64,000 nt of DNA from [Phialemoniopsis] sp. UDSM-2020 (taxonomy: Eukaryota > Ascomycota > Sordariomycetes > Thyridiales > Thyridiaceae): assembly GCA_018873225.1 (NCBI GenBank), contig JAEILZ010000002.1, forward strand, positions 2,790,001 to 2,854,000, in the 5' to 3' direction. A program made the translations under genes and the position numbers. Below the pieces are notes generated by a model. It saw only the letters and a list, made by a program, of their open reading frames with translations, did no database searches and was not told the DNA's origin. This document shows positions 23,986 through 34,205 of the stretch, piece by piece (within the stretch, counting starts at the first letter, position 1; each line of letters starts with the position of its first letter).

Positions 23986-26133
23986 TTACAATGTGCCCCT
24001 AAGTGCATCTACTTCCCTCCTGAGCTTGTCCAGATCAGCTAGTATATCATTTGCAGCTGGGTCCATGCTCTCGTCTAGACCGGCGGTTGCTGTGCTGGCC
24101 GCTGGTGACTGCTCTTCGCTCACGGCAGCCATGTGCTGGTGTTGACCTCCGTCTTCCCCAGGAGCCTCTTCTGTGTCAGTGACGCGTACCCTGTTCGCAC
24201 TGCTGACGCTGTCGACGCTCTTCCTCCGGATGATGTGGGGCGCTTCCGTGCTCCCGCGACTGCTTCCGCGCTGCCTCGGTCGAGGTGGAGGGGGCGGAAG
24301 ACCACCGCCCACCCGGTGAGCTGGAGGCGTTGGAGCCTCAACGCTGATCACACTAGGTGGCCGACCAGAGGCGGAAGAAGGACGATCCGCTTGCCTGTGA
24401 TGCTCCTTGTGTCGTACTGATACATTGCGGGCTGGGGGTGGAGGTGGACGAGAGTGTTTCGCCTGAGGAGGCGGTGAGGTAGGCTCCAGCGCTGTGCCGT
24501 CCGTTTGTGTCGGGAGCGGACTGCTAGGATCGAAGGCGTGGGTTTGACTTCGAGGCTCAGGTGCCGCGTGCAAGTAGCCCAGTTGTGAACGGTCCGGGTC
24601 CGCCAGGCCAGACGGGCTTGAAACGGAAGAGGCGAAGGAGACAACGGACGGCGAGACGAGCGAGGTTGATGGCCTCGAAGCATGATTCGATCTTCGGGAG
24701 GGGGGTGGCGGCGGAGCATTGGTATTAGCCTTCAGACTAGACGACCTTGAGTGAGTAGAATCCATCGAAGAGCGTGGCTGACCGAAGTCGTCGTCGGTAG
24801 TAAGAGTATGAGAAGAGTGATCTGGAGCTGGGGACGGAGCAGGGACTTTCGCTTCAGCCTTGGGATGTGCCTGCCTCCGTGGCGGCGGCGTGGGCCTTGC
24901 CACTACGGGTGCCGTTGGTGTAGGGATAGTGGTAGAGTGGCTGGCGTTGGGCGGCGTCGGCGGCCGTGGTGAGGGGATGTCTTCCTCTGGTGCATCAGGA
25001 TCGATGTCAACCTCGGGTACCTTGCCCGCAGCTTCCTGGTCGAAGACGCTCTCCCGTTCTCCGTCAACCGACCTCCGCTGCGGCGGGAGTGGAAGCGGTT
25101 TGTTCAAGTCTGAAGACGACGACGTTCGCCTCCCTGGAACGGTCGGCGAACTTGGGGCATCTGGTTGTTTGGCTGCCGGTCGTGGCGTACTTTCGCGGCT
25201 CGGCTCCGTAGAGCCGGCCTTGGGCTGGGTCTTGATCAACTTGCCATGTCGTGAGCTAGGTGGAGGAGGCTTCTTCCGGAGCGTAGTTCTCTCAGAAGGG
25301 CCGGACGGAGCATGCAGCAAGCCTCGTCGGTCGTCTTCTGCTTCGGAGATCTCGTGTGATGTGCGGGGAGTCTCCTGGGGGTTCTGGCTAGCGTCAAAGA
25401 TCGACTGCTTCGAGATCGAAGAGGCATCTGTGATGCTTCCGGCATCTCCGGCAGTACCGGGAGGATGCAGTGTGTGATGTGCTGGTGCGCCAGGCACAGC
25501 TGGAGCAGCGCTTGCACTGCCCGCCTGGCCTGTCATGAGTAATCTCCGGAAGGAGTCAACATCTAGTGACGCCTTTCCGCCCGCAGCACTCGGGCTCTTG
25601 ACAGCATCCGAAGCTGCTTCGCCTTGGCCATGTTCCATGTCCTGCAACGTCCTGCCAAATGGATTCAGCGGCGGGCGTTGTGTTGAGACAGATGATGTAT
25701 GTGATGGTCCCAGGAACTGCGAGTCTACACCTGGCCTCGTACTCCTGAACGGATCTTCTCCACCTGCCTCGCTTTCCGACTCGCTGGTGGTGCTAGAGCT
25801 GTCGCTCTCTTCATTCTGTGGCTCGACATGGCCCGAGGCCGGAAACCGTGCTTCAAAGTCGGCCTCTGTGGAGTCGGGACTCGAAGGAGGCGGGGACTGC
25901 ACGCGCACCCTCTTGACGGGCTTGGGTTTCTGGAAAGTGGTGGATGGCGGAGCTTCGGATGACTTTGGGAGCGCCGTCAGGGCTCTGCGGAAGTCATCGC
26001 CGGATGGCTGCGCCGCGATGGGTTCGGTCGAAGCGGGAGATGGCACAGAAAGTTCTTCGGTGTCAACAGGAGGCTGTGGTATGGTAGGCTTGCGGCGGAA
26101 AGGGTTGTTGGAGGCGAGAGTTGGTTCCGCCAT
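23986..26133 (-). CDS. Disordered Pro/Ser-rich protein with NPF and DPF motifs (hypothetical)
   Basis: A single open frame encodes 715 aa with no recognisable globular domain. The start is secure: MAEPTLASNNPFRRKPTIPQ places an Asn-Pro-Phe motif at residues 9-12. A second NPF lies in LNPFGRTLQD, and a DPF in EDPFRSTRPG. NPF tripeptides bind EH domains and DPF motifs bind clathrin-adaptor appendages, so an endocytic adaptor or scaffold role is plausible; this is inference from short motifs. The middle is dense in PPPP and PxxP stretches that could bind SH3 or WW domains, with many Ser/Thr-Pro sites. Two similar short segments (DDFRRALTALP and DSFRRLLMTG) may be an internal repeat. The last 20 residues (DILADLDKLRREVDALRGTL) form a predicted amphipathic coiled coil. 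I do not recognise an orthologous family by name. Confidence 0.75.
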   Translation of the reverse strand: MAEPTLASNNPFRRKPTIPQPPVDTEELSVPSPASTEPIAAQPSGDDFRRALTALPKSSEAPPSTTFQKPKPVKRVRVQSPPPSSPDSTEADFEARFPASGHVEPQNEESDSSSTTSESESEAGGEDPFRSTRPGVDSQFLGPSHTSSVSTQRPPLNPFGRTLQDMEHGQGEAASDAVKSPSAAGGKASLDVDSFRRLLMTGQAGSASAAPAVPGAPAHHTLHPPGTAGDAGSITDASSISKQSIFDASQNPQETPRTSHEISEAEDDRRGLLHAPSGPSERTTLRKKPPPPSSRHGKLIKTQPKAGSTEPSRESTPRPAAKQPDAPSSPTVPGRRTSSSSDLNKPLPLPPQRRSVDGERESVFDQEAAGKVPEVDIDPDAPEEDIPSPRPPTPPNASHSTTIPTPTAPVVARPTPPPRRQAHPKAEAKVPAPSPAPDHSSHTLTTDDDFGQPRSSMDSTHSRSSSLKANTNAPPPPPSRRSNHASRPSTSLVSPSVVSFASSVSSPSGLADPDRSQLGYLHAAPEPRSQTHAFDPSSPLPTQTDGTALEPTSPPPQAKHSRPPPPPARNVSVRHKEHHRQADRPSSASGRPPSVISVEAPTPPAHRVGGGLPPPPPRPRQRGSSRGSTEAPHIIRRKSVDSVSSANRVRVTDTEEAPGEDGGQHQHMAAVSEEQSPAASTATAGLDESMDPAANDILADLDKLRREVDALRGTL

Positions 26134-28092
26134 GGTTGGTGCTCGGGTGGGGGAAGAGGCGGAGGAGGGGCAGCAGCACGCGATGCAATTGGGATGCGGT
26201 GCTTGGTGGTTCGTCGCCGAGGGATTAACGGACAGCTGGGCTCGCAGAAGCTGCGTCTCACCTCACAGCTTCCATTGTCGAATGTGCTCTTGAGTGCTGG
26301 AAGAGGTGCTGTTGGGAGAGCTCGTCGGTTGAAGGATGATAGGATCAATGAGCGAGGGCGGCAGGGTTGGGGGTGTGGTTAGGTAGAGTGGGACGGGATT
26401 GGTTGGTCAGGTACGGTACCAGCACTGCCGGAAGAATCGGTCACCTCTACTACGTAGAGAAAGATGCAATCAATAGCTTGGTATCGAGTTTCGTCTGCCA
26501 CCTGCGTCTGGTTGCAAACAGTTTGTAACCAAAGATAAAATGGTTCCCGTCCCCAGAAAAGCCAAACCCGTAGAAGCCGGGCCGCGAGTCGAAGGTGTCT
26601 GGGATTGACGCAAGCAGTGGGCTGCTGCGACTAACAACGATACCAACTTTAGCTCACCCGATTTACTTTACCTAAGATTTAAGTACGAGGTACCTCTTTT
26701 ATTAGAGGGAGGTCGTCCCACGTAACGTAAGCCAGGGACAGCGCCAGGCACCACCGATTCCCAAGACGAGCCTCCGCCGCCCCGGCAGTGGCAGAACATT
26801 ATGGAGACGAGACACGCACCAAGCACTGTGGGCCTATGGATCGGACCCCAAGCCCCAACTCTGATGAAGCGCACGAGCCACTTGATGATGATTATGGTGT
26901 GTAAGTTAAGTACTTAGGTACCTTGGGTAGTTTGTGAAAGAGGGTGAACAATCTGCATAACACTGAAATCCAAAATTGTTAGCATATGAAAGCATGATAA
27001 ATGAATCCGATATTCGTCTGGAATCCACTGCAACACTGGAAAGAATAAGCACTGTCAAGCAAGGCAACGCGAGCGCAGGCATTCATTCTGCTGATGCCTT
27101 GTGCACAGTGGATTAGGTGCCTGAGCATCTTGCCCGATGCATCCTCGCCCTCGCTTCCCAGAAACCCTCAGACGTCATCCACAATCCAACAATAGTTGAG
27201 AATTCCAGGTTACGTCGTTGAGGAATAATTTAGGCACAGTCAAAACTCCCTAGCCACAATTGGGAAGGACAGTGGTGGCCCAAGAGAACACGTCAAAGCC
27301 AGCTCCAGCGTCCCTGCTGGTCCCACGCGGGGGACTAGCGACGACGACAACTTCGTCTCATTCCTGTTGCGCAAATCTCGCTCAAACTTCTTCGCTTCGC
27401 TGGTGATCCCACGTGACGCCCCTTTTCAATACCATTTTCCCCGACCCGACTCGGGCATGCCGGACAGGGATCAGCCGGACAGTGTAAACAAACCCGGGGC
27501 GCGCACCTCGGCCGACGCGTCTTGTTCTCTGTCCCTCCCAAGTGAACCAAAACAAAGGCAATTAATTCATCACTTCACAGCGAGAAAGAACAAGAGATAT
27601 TGGAAACAATGCGTTGGTCATCATAAAAATTGCAGTTCTTCACATTGGTATAATTACAGCCATCATGGCTCTCGTGGTTTCGTTCGCGGTACCGGCCAAC
27701 CCGCCCATTCGGTTGTCCGCTCTCCCAGTAGGCAGTCCGGCCACGCGTCAAACTCTTCTCTCCACGAGAACAAGAATCGACTGTCGCTGTGACCCCCGTA
27801 TTCATTTGCGCTTCGCCCTCGAGGGCGGTTCAAACGAAGTATGATGTAATGCAAGAGGAGCTCCATCCGAAACCACAAATCCCTAGGCCGGCTTGCGCGC
27901 GTGTGCGTCGCCGAGATACCAGTAAACCAAAACCATCCCAAGTAAACCCTCCAGCCCGGGAAAACAGAATCAACCATACACGCGTAGCTCAAAGGTTGCC
28001 ATATTTAGAACCCCCCAAATGCCGTTGAACGCCAAAGACCCGTCATACATGGACAAGAAGACATCACAAGAAAACGCTCAGGCAAGGCTTGT
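26134..28092. other. Intergenic region upstream of the NPF-motif gene
   Basis: This interval of about 2 kb contains the promoter of the minus-strand NPF-motif gene and, at its right end, the 3' flank of histone H1. Short open frames on both strands have no recognisable content. GGTACC-type motifs occur near 26690 and 26915. Confidence 0.5.
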
Positions 28093-29128
28093 TCATGCCT
28101 TGGCGGCGGCCTTCTTAGGAGCAGCCTTCTTCGGCGCCGCCTTCTTGGCCGGGGCAGCGGTGGTCTTAGCGACGCGGCCAGACTTGGTCTTGGTCAGAGT
28201 CTTGGGCTTGTCGACAACGGCAGGAGCCTTCTTGGGAGCGGCGGCCTTCTTGGCGGCCTTGGGAGCAGCAGGCTTCTTGTCCTTAGCAGCCTTGGTAGCA
28301 GCGGGCTTCTTGGCCTTGGTGGCGGTAGCCTTCTTCTCCTTGGTCTCCTTCTTGACAGCAGGCTTCTTGGCCGTCTTGGGGGCAGCGGGCTTAGCAGTCT
28401 TCTTAGCCAGCTTGGTGCCACCGGAAGCGCCTGGAAGAGGATGTCAGCATCATTGCATATGAGAGGGAAGAGTAGACCAGGTCTACTTGGCATAACTTGT
28501 CATGAGTAATGACGAGAAGGCCTGGTCGAGGGGTGACAACATACCCTTGGGCTGCTCGAAGACACCCTTCTCAACACCGGTCCTCAGGGCCTTGTTGAAC
28601 AGAGAGTCGAACATGCCGTCGGTGACGTTGAGGTTGTTGTTGGCCTTGACATACTTCTTGAGCGAAGGGCGGCTGCGCAGCGCGTTAGTAAACAAGGTTG
28701 GGTGGCGGTGGGAATAGCCTCATGTGACCATGCGCCCGGTCGGGCGCGTGGCCACGTGAATTATCAAGAAAAATATGCTTACCTGGATCCATTGCGGTCC
28801 TTGAGCTGTTCCATAGCAAAATAGAGTCAGCACAATTGAAACCCCCTCAAAAATGGTCGACATTCATGAAAGTGGTGGTTGACGGTCGCGATGACACTCA
28901 TGACCTCATGTGATGCCATGAATGCCGATCGCAAGCCACACCGAATGCGCCGGAAGCAATGGAACGGGATTAATTACCGCGACGATGGCATCAGTGATCA
29001 TGTCCTACAGTACGTTAGCATGGGATACCGATGAGAAAAAGCCCGGGGTTGTGGCGACTGACCTGGTACGAGCCGTGAGTGCTCTTGCTCTTGGGAGCAG
29101 CGGCGCCGTCGGTCTTCTTGGGAGGCAT
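28093..29128 (-). CDS. H1: Linker histone H1
   Basis: Five exons (29063-29128, 28978-29004, 28783-28805, 28545-28672, 28093-28430) encode 193 aa. Linker histone binds nucleosome entry/exit DNA and compacts chromatin. The globular winged-helix domain is assembled across all of the first four exons: STHGSYQ, then DMITDAIVA, LKDRNGS, and SRPSLKKYVKANN, followed by a segment ending in GVFEQPKG. Exon 5 encodes a classic H1 tail with repeated Lys-Ala-Pro units (AAKKAAAPKKAPA) ending AAAKA. Exons 2 and 3 are only 27 and 23 nt long. The intron before exon 4 contains a perfect TACTAAC branch site 11 nt before its acceptor. All exon phases join without a frame break. The Lys-rich tail produces a long Leu/Gly-rich shadow frame on the opposite strand, which should be ignored. 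Confidence 0.93.
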
Positions 29129-31649
29129 TGTGATTGTTTTGGGTTGGCGTAAACGCGTGTAAGACGAGATGGATTGCTGAACCGAGTTGGGTCTGAAAGC
29201 TAGAGGCGTATGTAAAATAAGAGCTGATGAGGCTTCTTGAAAATGATAATCCTTTTTGGTCGTTGGAATAAGAGGGAGATCAAGAGAGAGGAAGCTGGGA
29301 TCGGGGGGCGGGCGCGTTCGGGGGAGGACAATGTTTATATATGGGAGCGGGGGTCTGGCTGCAATCAGTACAATCAGTCGCCCAAGACGGTCAGTCGCGG
29401 GGCGCGGCACCCTATTTTTCGATCGAGAAGCCGGCCCATGCGAAACCAGGTGGCCCCTCTTTAGCGCCAAATTTGACAATAATTGGAGGGAGCCACTGGG
29501 AGCTTTGGGAGCTCAGGTGCTGGCATATTTTAGCGCCCTCGCACTAAAACACTAACACGCCCAGTTGGCCCGAGCTTCTGCTGGCACGCTAGTCATGGCA
29601 CCAAAATGTTGACGACCTTTCCCCAGTTCTTTCTGTTCTGGCTCGTCTTGCAGTCTCGATCACATGGTCCCTTTGCTTTCCAGACCTTCTTTCTGTCTCC
29701 GTTTCTTGTCTCCCAGAATGCGTGTCAGTTGAGTTCCCCTCCCCAGTTCCCAGTTCAGTTCCCGAGTTTCCCTCATTCTTCTCACTTCGCCTCACCATCG
29801 CCCATCCGTTCCCGTCCACCCATGCATCCCCATCCTCGCTCACATCATTCGGTGCCCTCCTCCTTCCACTTTCTCTTCACATCGATAGTCACCCGCCACT
29901 CGGTCTTTGCTTTGAGCCACGCGTTGAGTAAGCCCGCCCGCTCTCAGCCCACCAGGCTGACGATCAGAGAAGCGTTTCTCGTCCATTCTGTACCTGCCTT
30001 TCTTTCTCTTGCTCTTCGAGTCACACCATCTCATGCTCTGTCTTGCAGTGCCCCACTCTAGCCTCCTCCACCCCATGCAACACGTCTCTTCAACGTCCCT
30101 ACCTTCTCCCTCCCACTTCCCACTTCCCTCACCTTGTCCCATTCGTGTCCCCCGTTTCATCTCCTTTCTACATGCCAGCCAAACTCTTCCTCACTCCCCG
30201 CCTCGCCTGCAGCATGATGATGTGTGCACTGGCTGTCGCTCTGCACCAATAAACTTACATAACTCGTGCTGATGGATGATGTGTTCTTCGCTGTGTTGTA
30301 CATATGAGATGCCCCGTAGAATGCTTTCTTATGTGATGTACATGATTTGGCTACAGTGAATAATTCCGGCGTTTACCCAGTCACTCGTTGTCTTCACGGA
30401 GCAGGGCGAGGTGAGAAGAGCAAGAAGTCGTGTCGCGATCGAGGAGGGTCCAGGCCAACTGGGCACCTGCTACGTGACCCGCGCCCAAAGCCTGGCCTGC
30501 TTGCTTTTTCCCCACTCGCCGTTATTGGCCTCCATAACACAAAATGCCATGCGGCGCGAGTCCTGGACCCTCGCTCTCACGCTAGCACTTCGTCTCACAA
30601 TTCATTTCCTTGCCCACAGCCTCTTCCATGCTGGCTTATCTTCCTCGTCCCTTTTTACCTAATGCCGCTTTTCCTCTTTGGGCGTTAAAAACGTTCCTTT
30701 TCCATGCCAAAAATGCAATTAATTGAAAATGCGTCAGCTCCATTTTTTGCAATTTGTGATTGGCCGTCTGTCAAACAAACAACTCGACTCGAATCAATGC
30801 CACCATCCCGGAGCCTGTGGCTGCCCTGCCTTCACGCTGGTGATGCCCGACCCCATTTCTCCCTCTTTCAACTTCATTTTGACTTTCGGCCTTTTCGAGT
30901 CATTTTCCATCCACCGCCGTGACTTTGTGATTGTCGCTATCAAATTTAATAGACTAATTTCCATTCGAGAATTCTCGATCTCCTCTGTTCTCCACTGATG
31001 CGCATCCGTGTCCATCGCGACGACTCTCGCGCGAAACCTGTGTCATGCCCAAGGCGTCCCAACACGCGTCGCAGCCCAACTTAGCTGCCGCTGGACACAT
31101 AGGCTCGCTCTTTCACTTGTTCTCACCAGACTTGAGCAATGTTCGACAAGTGTCTGCAGTGACATCCTGCTCAACGCTCTACATTTTGCCCTCATTCGTG
31201 TCACAATTCGCTTTGTTTTGATGTGTGATGCGACCGCGACGTGCCGCTCGCAATGAACCCCGACGTGTTTGGATGTCTAGGAGCCCAAGCTCAATGCACT
31301 CGCCCACCGATTATCACCTGCGTACCATGGTCTTACACTTTCTTACATCGTCTGTCTACAAGATCACCAAATGAGTTCTGTTCATTCAGAACGAATTCCA
31401 ATTCATTCAGAACGAATTCCAATCCCCATCACAAAGCACGATGCGAGCCCACGCATCGGTCACTTTCTCACACGCGCCCATCCATGAAGTGGTCTCGAGC
31501 ACCGCGAGCACCGGCTCAGCGCTGAGAGTTGACACCATGGTTTTTTTGTTTGTCATATTAATATGCAATTTAGGATACTTGGCTTTGCTATCATTATTAC
31601 AGGAGTGCTGTGCTTTTTACGCAGGCGACGCTCGCGCGTATCGTCATTC
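29129..31649. other. Pyrimidine-rich intergenic region upstream of histone H1
   Basis: About 2.5 kb without a credible gene. The plus strand from roughly 29600 to 30240, and less strongly to about 31500, is strikingly C/T-rich with few purine runs; the minus strand is correspondingly purine-rich. It contains the H1 promoter on its left and the 3' flank of the Ser/Pro-rich gene on its right. Confidence 0.55.
31381..31422. repeat. 21-bp perfect tandem duplication
   Basis: The unit beginning TTCATTCAGAACG and ending AATTCCAA occurs twice head-to-tail (31381-31401 and 31402-31422) without a mismatch. It lies in noncoding sequence. Confidence 0.9.
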
Positions 31650-33935
31650 TCATTTGGCACCCACCTCACTTGCGACATCGTCGCTGAACAGATTGCTCCG
31701 ACAGGTAACAAAGCTATCAGAGTCGCTCAGACTTGCCTCGGCCAGGCTCTCCAATACCTGGATTGTTCCACTGCTGCTTCTTTGCAAGACCGAACCCATC
31801 TCTCGCCGCTCGCCCTGTTCGTCCCCGTCCGCGGTAGGCGATTCCTCGCCGGCACTCCCCGCCGGAGACATCTCTTCAGGACTCGCCGTCAGCTCGTCCA
31901 ATATCACAGGGCGCCCGGGTTCGGCAATGCTGTGACTGCGACTCTGCTCCTGGGTCAAGTCGGCCGACGAGGTCTCATCCGGTACCGTGTGCAGCAGAGG
32001 CGAGCTCGAGGTGGACCTGACAGTCGGCCGTGCGCCAAGCGTGGGCGGCGGGAATATGCTTGCCCGACACCCTGATGGCGGCGGGGGGCTTCGCGGAGTG
32101 CGCTCCGATTCTCGAGAATTGAGGAAGCCAAAGTCGTGGCAGGAACCTGTCGAGCTCACCGGAGTGTCGGCGCCTTCTGCAGCCTGCAAGGCCTTGTCAA
32201 CAAGTCTGGTCAGGCGGTTCAGCTCCACCTCGGTCAGCTGCTTTTCGTCAAATGACACCTTCCGACTGGCCTTCTTTGTCGGCCGCCCGGGTTCGTCAGG
32301 TAGTCGACTCGGTGAATGCAGGCCCTCAAACACGAGGGGACTGTGGGTCTGGTCGTCTGGCGCCCTTGCTTCTGTACTGATAAAAGGTGCTGGTTCGTCT
32401 GGGACGTCGGTAGTGATTGCAGCACTGCGTAGGTCCATATGATGCTCTACTCGACGAAGAGTAATCCGTCCCTCAGCAGCGTCCCTACTTGCCGGCGTAT
32501 CCAACGGTACAGCAGCCCGTGGTTGGCTCACTGGTGAGCCACGAGCGTTTCCTGGAGACAATGAAGCTGTGCTCTCCGGACCCCTTCGCGCCATCGCTCG
32601 GGGAGAAGCCGGTGTATTTGGAGGAACGGCGGGCAGGCTAGGTCTTCTCTGCACGTCTCTCGGATCTCGCAGCTGCCCAGCAGGGTGCTCGTACGGAGCA
32701 ATCTCTGGTCCATGGCTTGTTGCGTCCGAGTCTTCGGAGCTAGGGGACCTTGCTTCCTTCGTGCTCCAGAGACTTCGCATGGGCCCATTTCCAGGGCAAT
32801 CAACCGGCGTGTGTGAGGGAGGCGTTGCTGCTGTTGACACAAGTCGCGGGCTCAGGCCACCTGTGTCTAACTTGGAGCTGTCGATATGATCATTCGCGTG
32901 CTTGAACATGTGGGAGTATCGGCCATCCTATTCCACTTCCCAGCTCTGTTGTTCTGAAGAGTTGTCATTTACTTCATGTACATCTTGCGGGACATCCTAA
33001 ACAGAGAATAGTATCAATGATCAGGTGTGAGACTGAAAGATGGCTGGGACCCTTACCGTCGTATGCTCCGAATATTTTCGAATTTGACTTTGCTTTTCCC
33101 TGCCTGAGGTATGCTCTCCAACAGGCTGGTCACTAAGATCGTCCCCCAATGGCTCGCCACCTTGATAGCCACCTGGCTCAGACGTCTCGGTAACGTGAAG
33201 CAATCTCGGTGTTCGGTTCTTCCGCACATGGCGAAACCAGTGATGTTTCCCGAGTCTTCGTCGAAGTGGCGCGGCTGGTTCAGCTTTTGTCTCGCAAGGC
33301 GGTTCAGAAGATGGAGCCGGCATTTCCAATGGGTTGGACTCCATCTGGGTTGAGTTGCCAATGGAACCTCGGGGCCCATCAAACCCACCCAGTATTCCCA
33401 GATCTTCGTGTAGTTCGAATACTCGAGGGTCAGGCAGTTGGTCAGGGGAGTCCACGATCTGGGGAAGACAGTAATGGTGACAGTGCATGACCAAGGAAGA
33501 AACCATCTGTGGTGGACCCGCAACGCCGCTAGCAAAGTAGGACGGGTGAAGAGTGTAGCATGCTCGTAGAATCTGGATAGCTGCACAGTCCGCCAGAGTT
33601 TGATAGATTGTTTCCATATCCATGGAGGCCCCGGAGCTTGACGCAGACAGTGCAGGGCTTTTCGGAGAAGGGCAAGGACGCTGAGGACTACTTCGACGTG
33701 CCGAGGATCCCACGAGCTGGAGGATTTGATCGACGTCGGTATGGCATGGTAGGGAGTCGTACTCGACCGAAACGCCTAGGGTGTGCAGCCACTGTGATAT
33801 CTCGTTTACCCCAGAATGCGAATGTTGGGGGGAGAGCGGCCGCGATCTTGGAGAGGGCGAGCAATCTGTACCGGTCATGTCGGTTCTCAGGTCATTTAGG
33901 TCGTTATTCAAGTAAGTAATATCAGGGAATAGCAT
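31650..33935 (-). CDS. Ser/Pro-rich hypothetical protein, probably one spliced gene
   Basis: Two long minus-strand frames (33021-33935 and 31650-32909) appear to be exons of one gene. After a Glu-His-Thr-Thr at about 33055 there is a donor, GTAAGG. Using the nearest acceptor (TTTAG) the frame runs into TAG at 32928-32930. Using that very TAG as the acceptor removes the stop and joins the two frames in phase, as would a second 45-nt intron. The alternative is two separate genes, the downstream one starting at 32909. The upstream part contains a possibly folded segment (ETIYQTLADCAAIQILRACY) with several Cys and His residues; the remainder is low-complexity Ser/Pro/Arg. A segment SRKVSFDEKQLTEVELNRL may be a helix in the downstream part. 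I recognise no family, and no function is proposed. Confidence 0.5.
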
Positions 33936-34205
33936 ACAACTGTAGGAGTCTCGGTATTTTGGGAAGATTGGATGCTATTTTACCAGATGTACCTAATGGG
34001 CTAGATCCATTGAGCAACACAGAGAATGGATGAGCACATGCGCACTTGCCGGCTCCCGTATATCTAAATCCGATCTCGGGGCGCCAATTTAACATTAGGA
34101 AAGCACGATTGCGTTGACGAAAGCTTCCTTGACGCAAATACCAATGTTGACAGCCATCAACGAAGCGCCAACCAAGTGACGATCCATACAGTGGTTTGAG
34201 GATTA

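Noticed and set aside
24860..26293. Two plus-strand frames of about 200-250 aa antisense to the NPF-motif gene
   Set aside because: Low-complexity Ser/Gly translations mirror the Pro/Ser-rich codons of the minus-strand gene.
28019..28462. A Leu/Gly-rich plus-strand frame over the H1 tail
   Set aside because: It is the complement of the Lys/Ala codons of histone H1, which is clearly the real gene.
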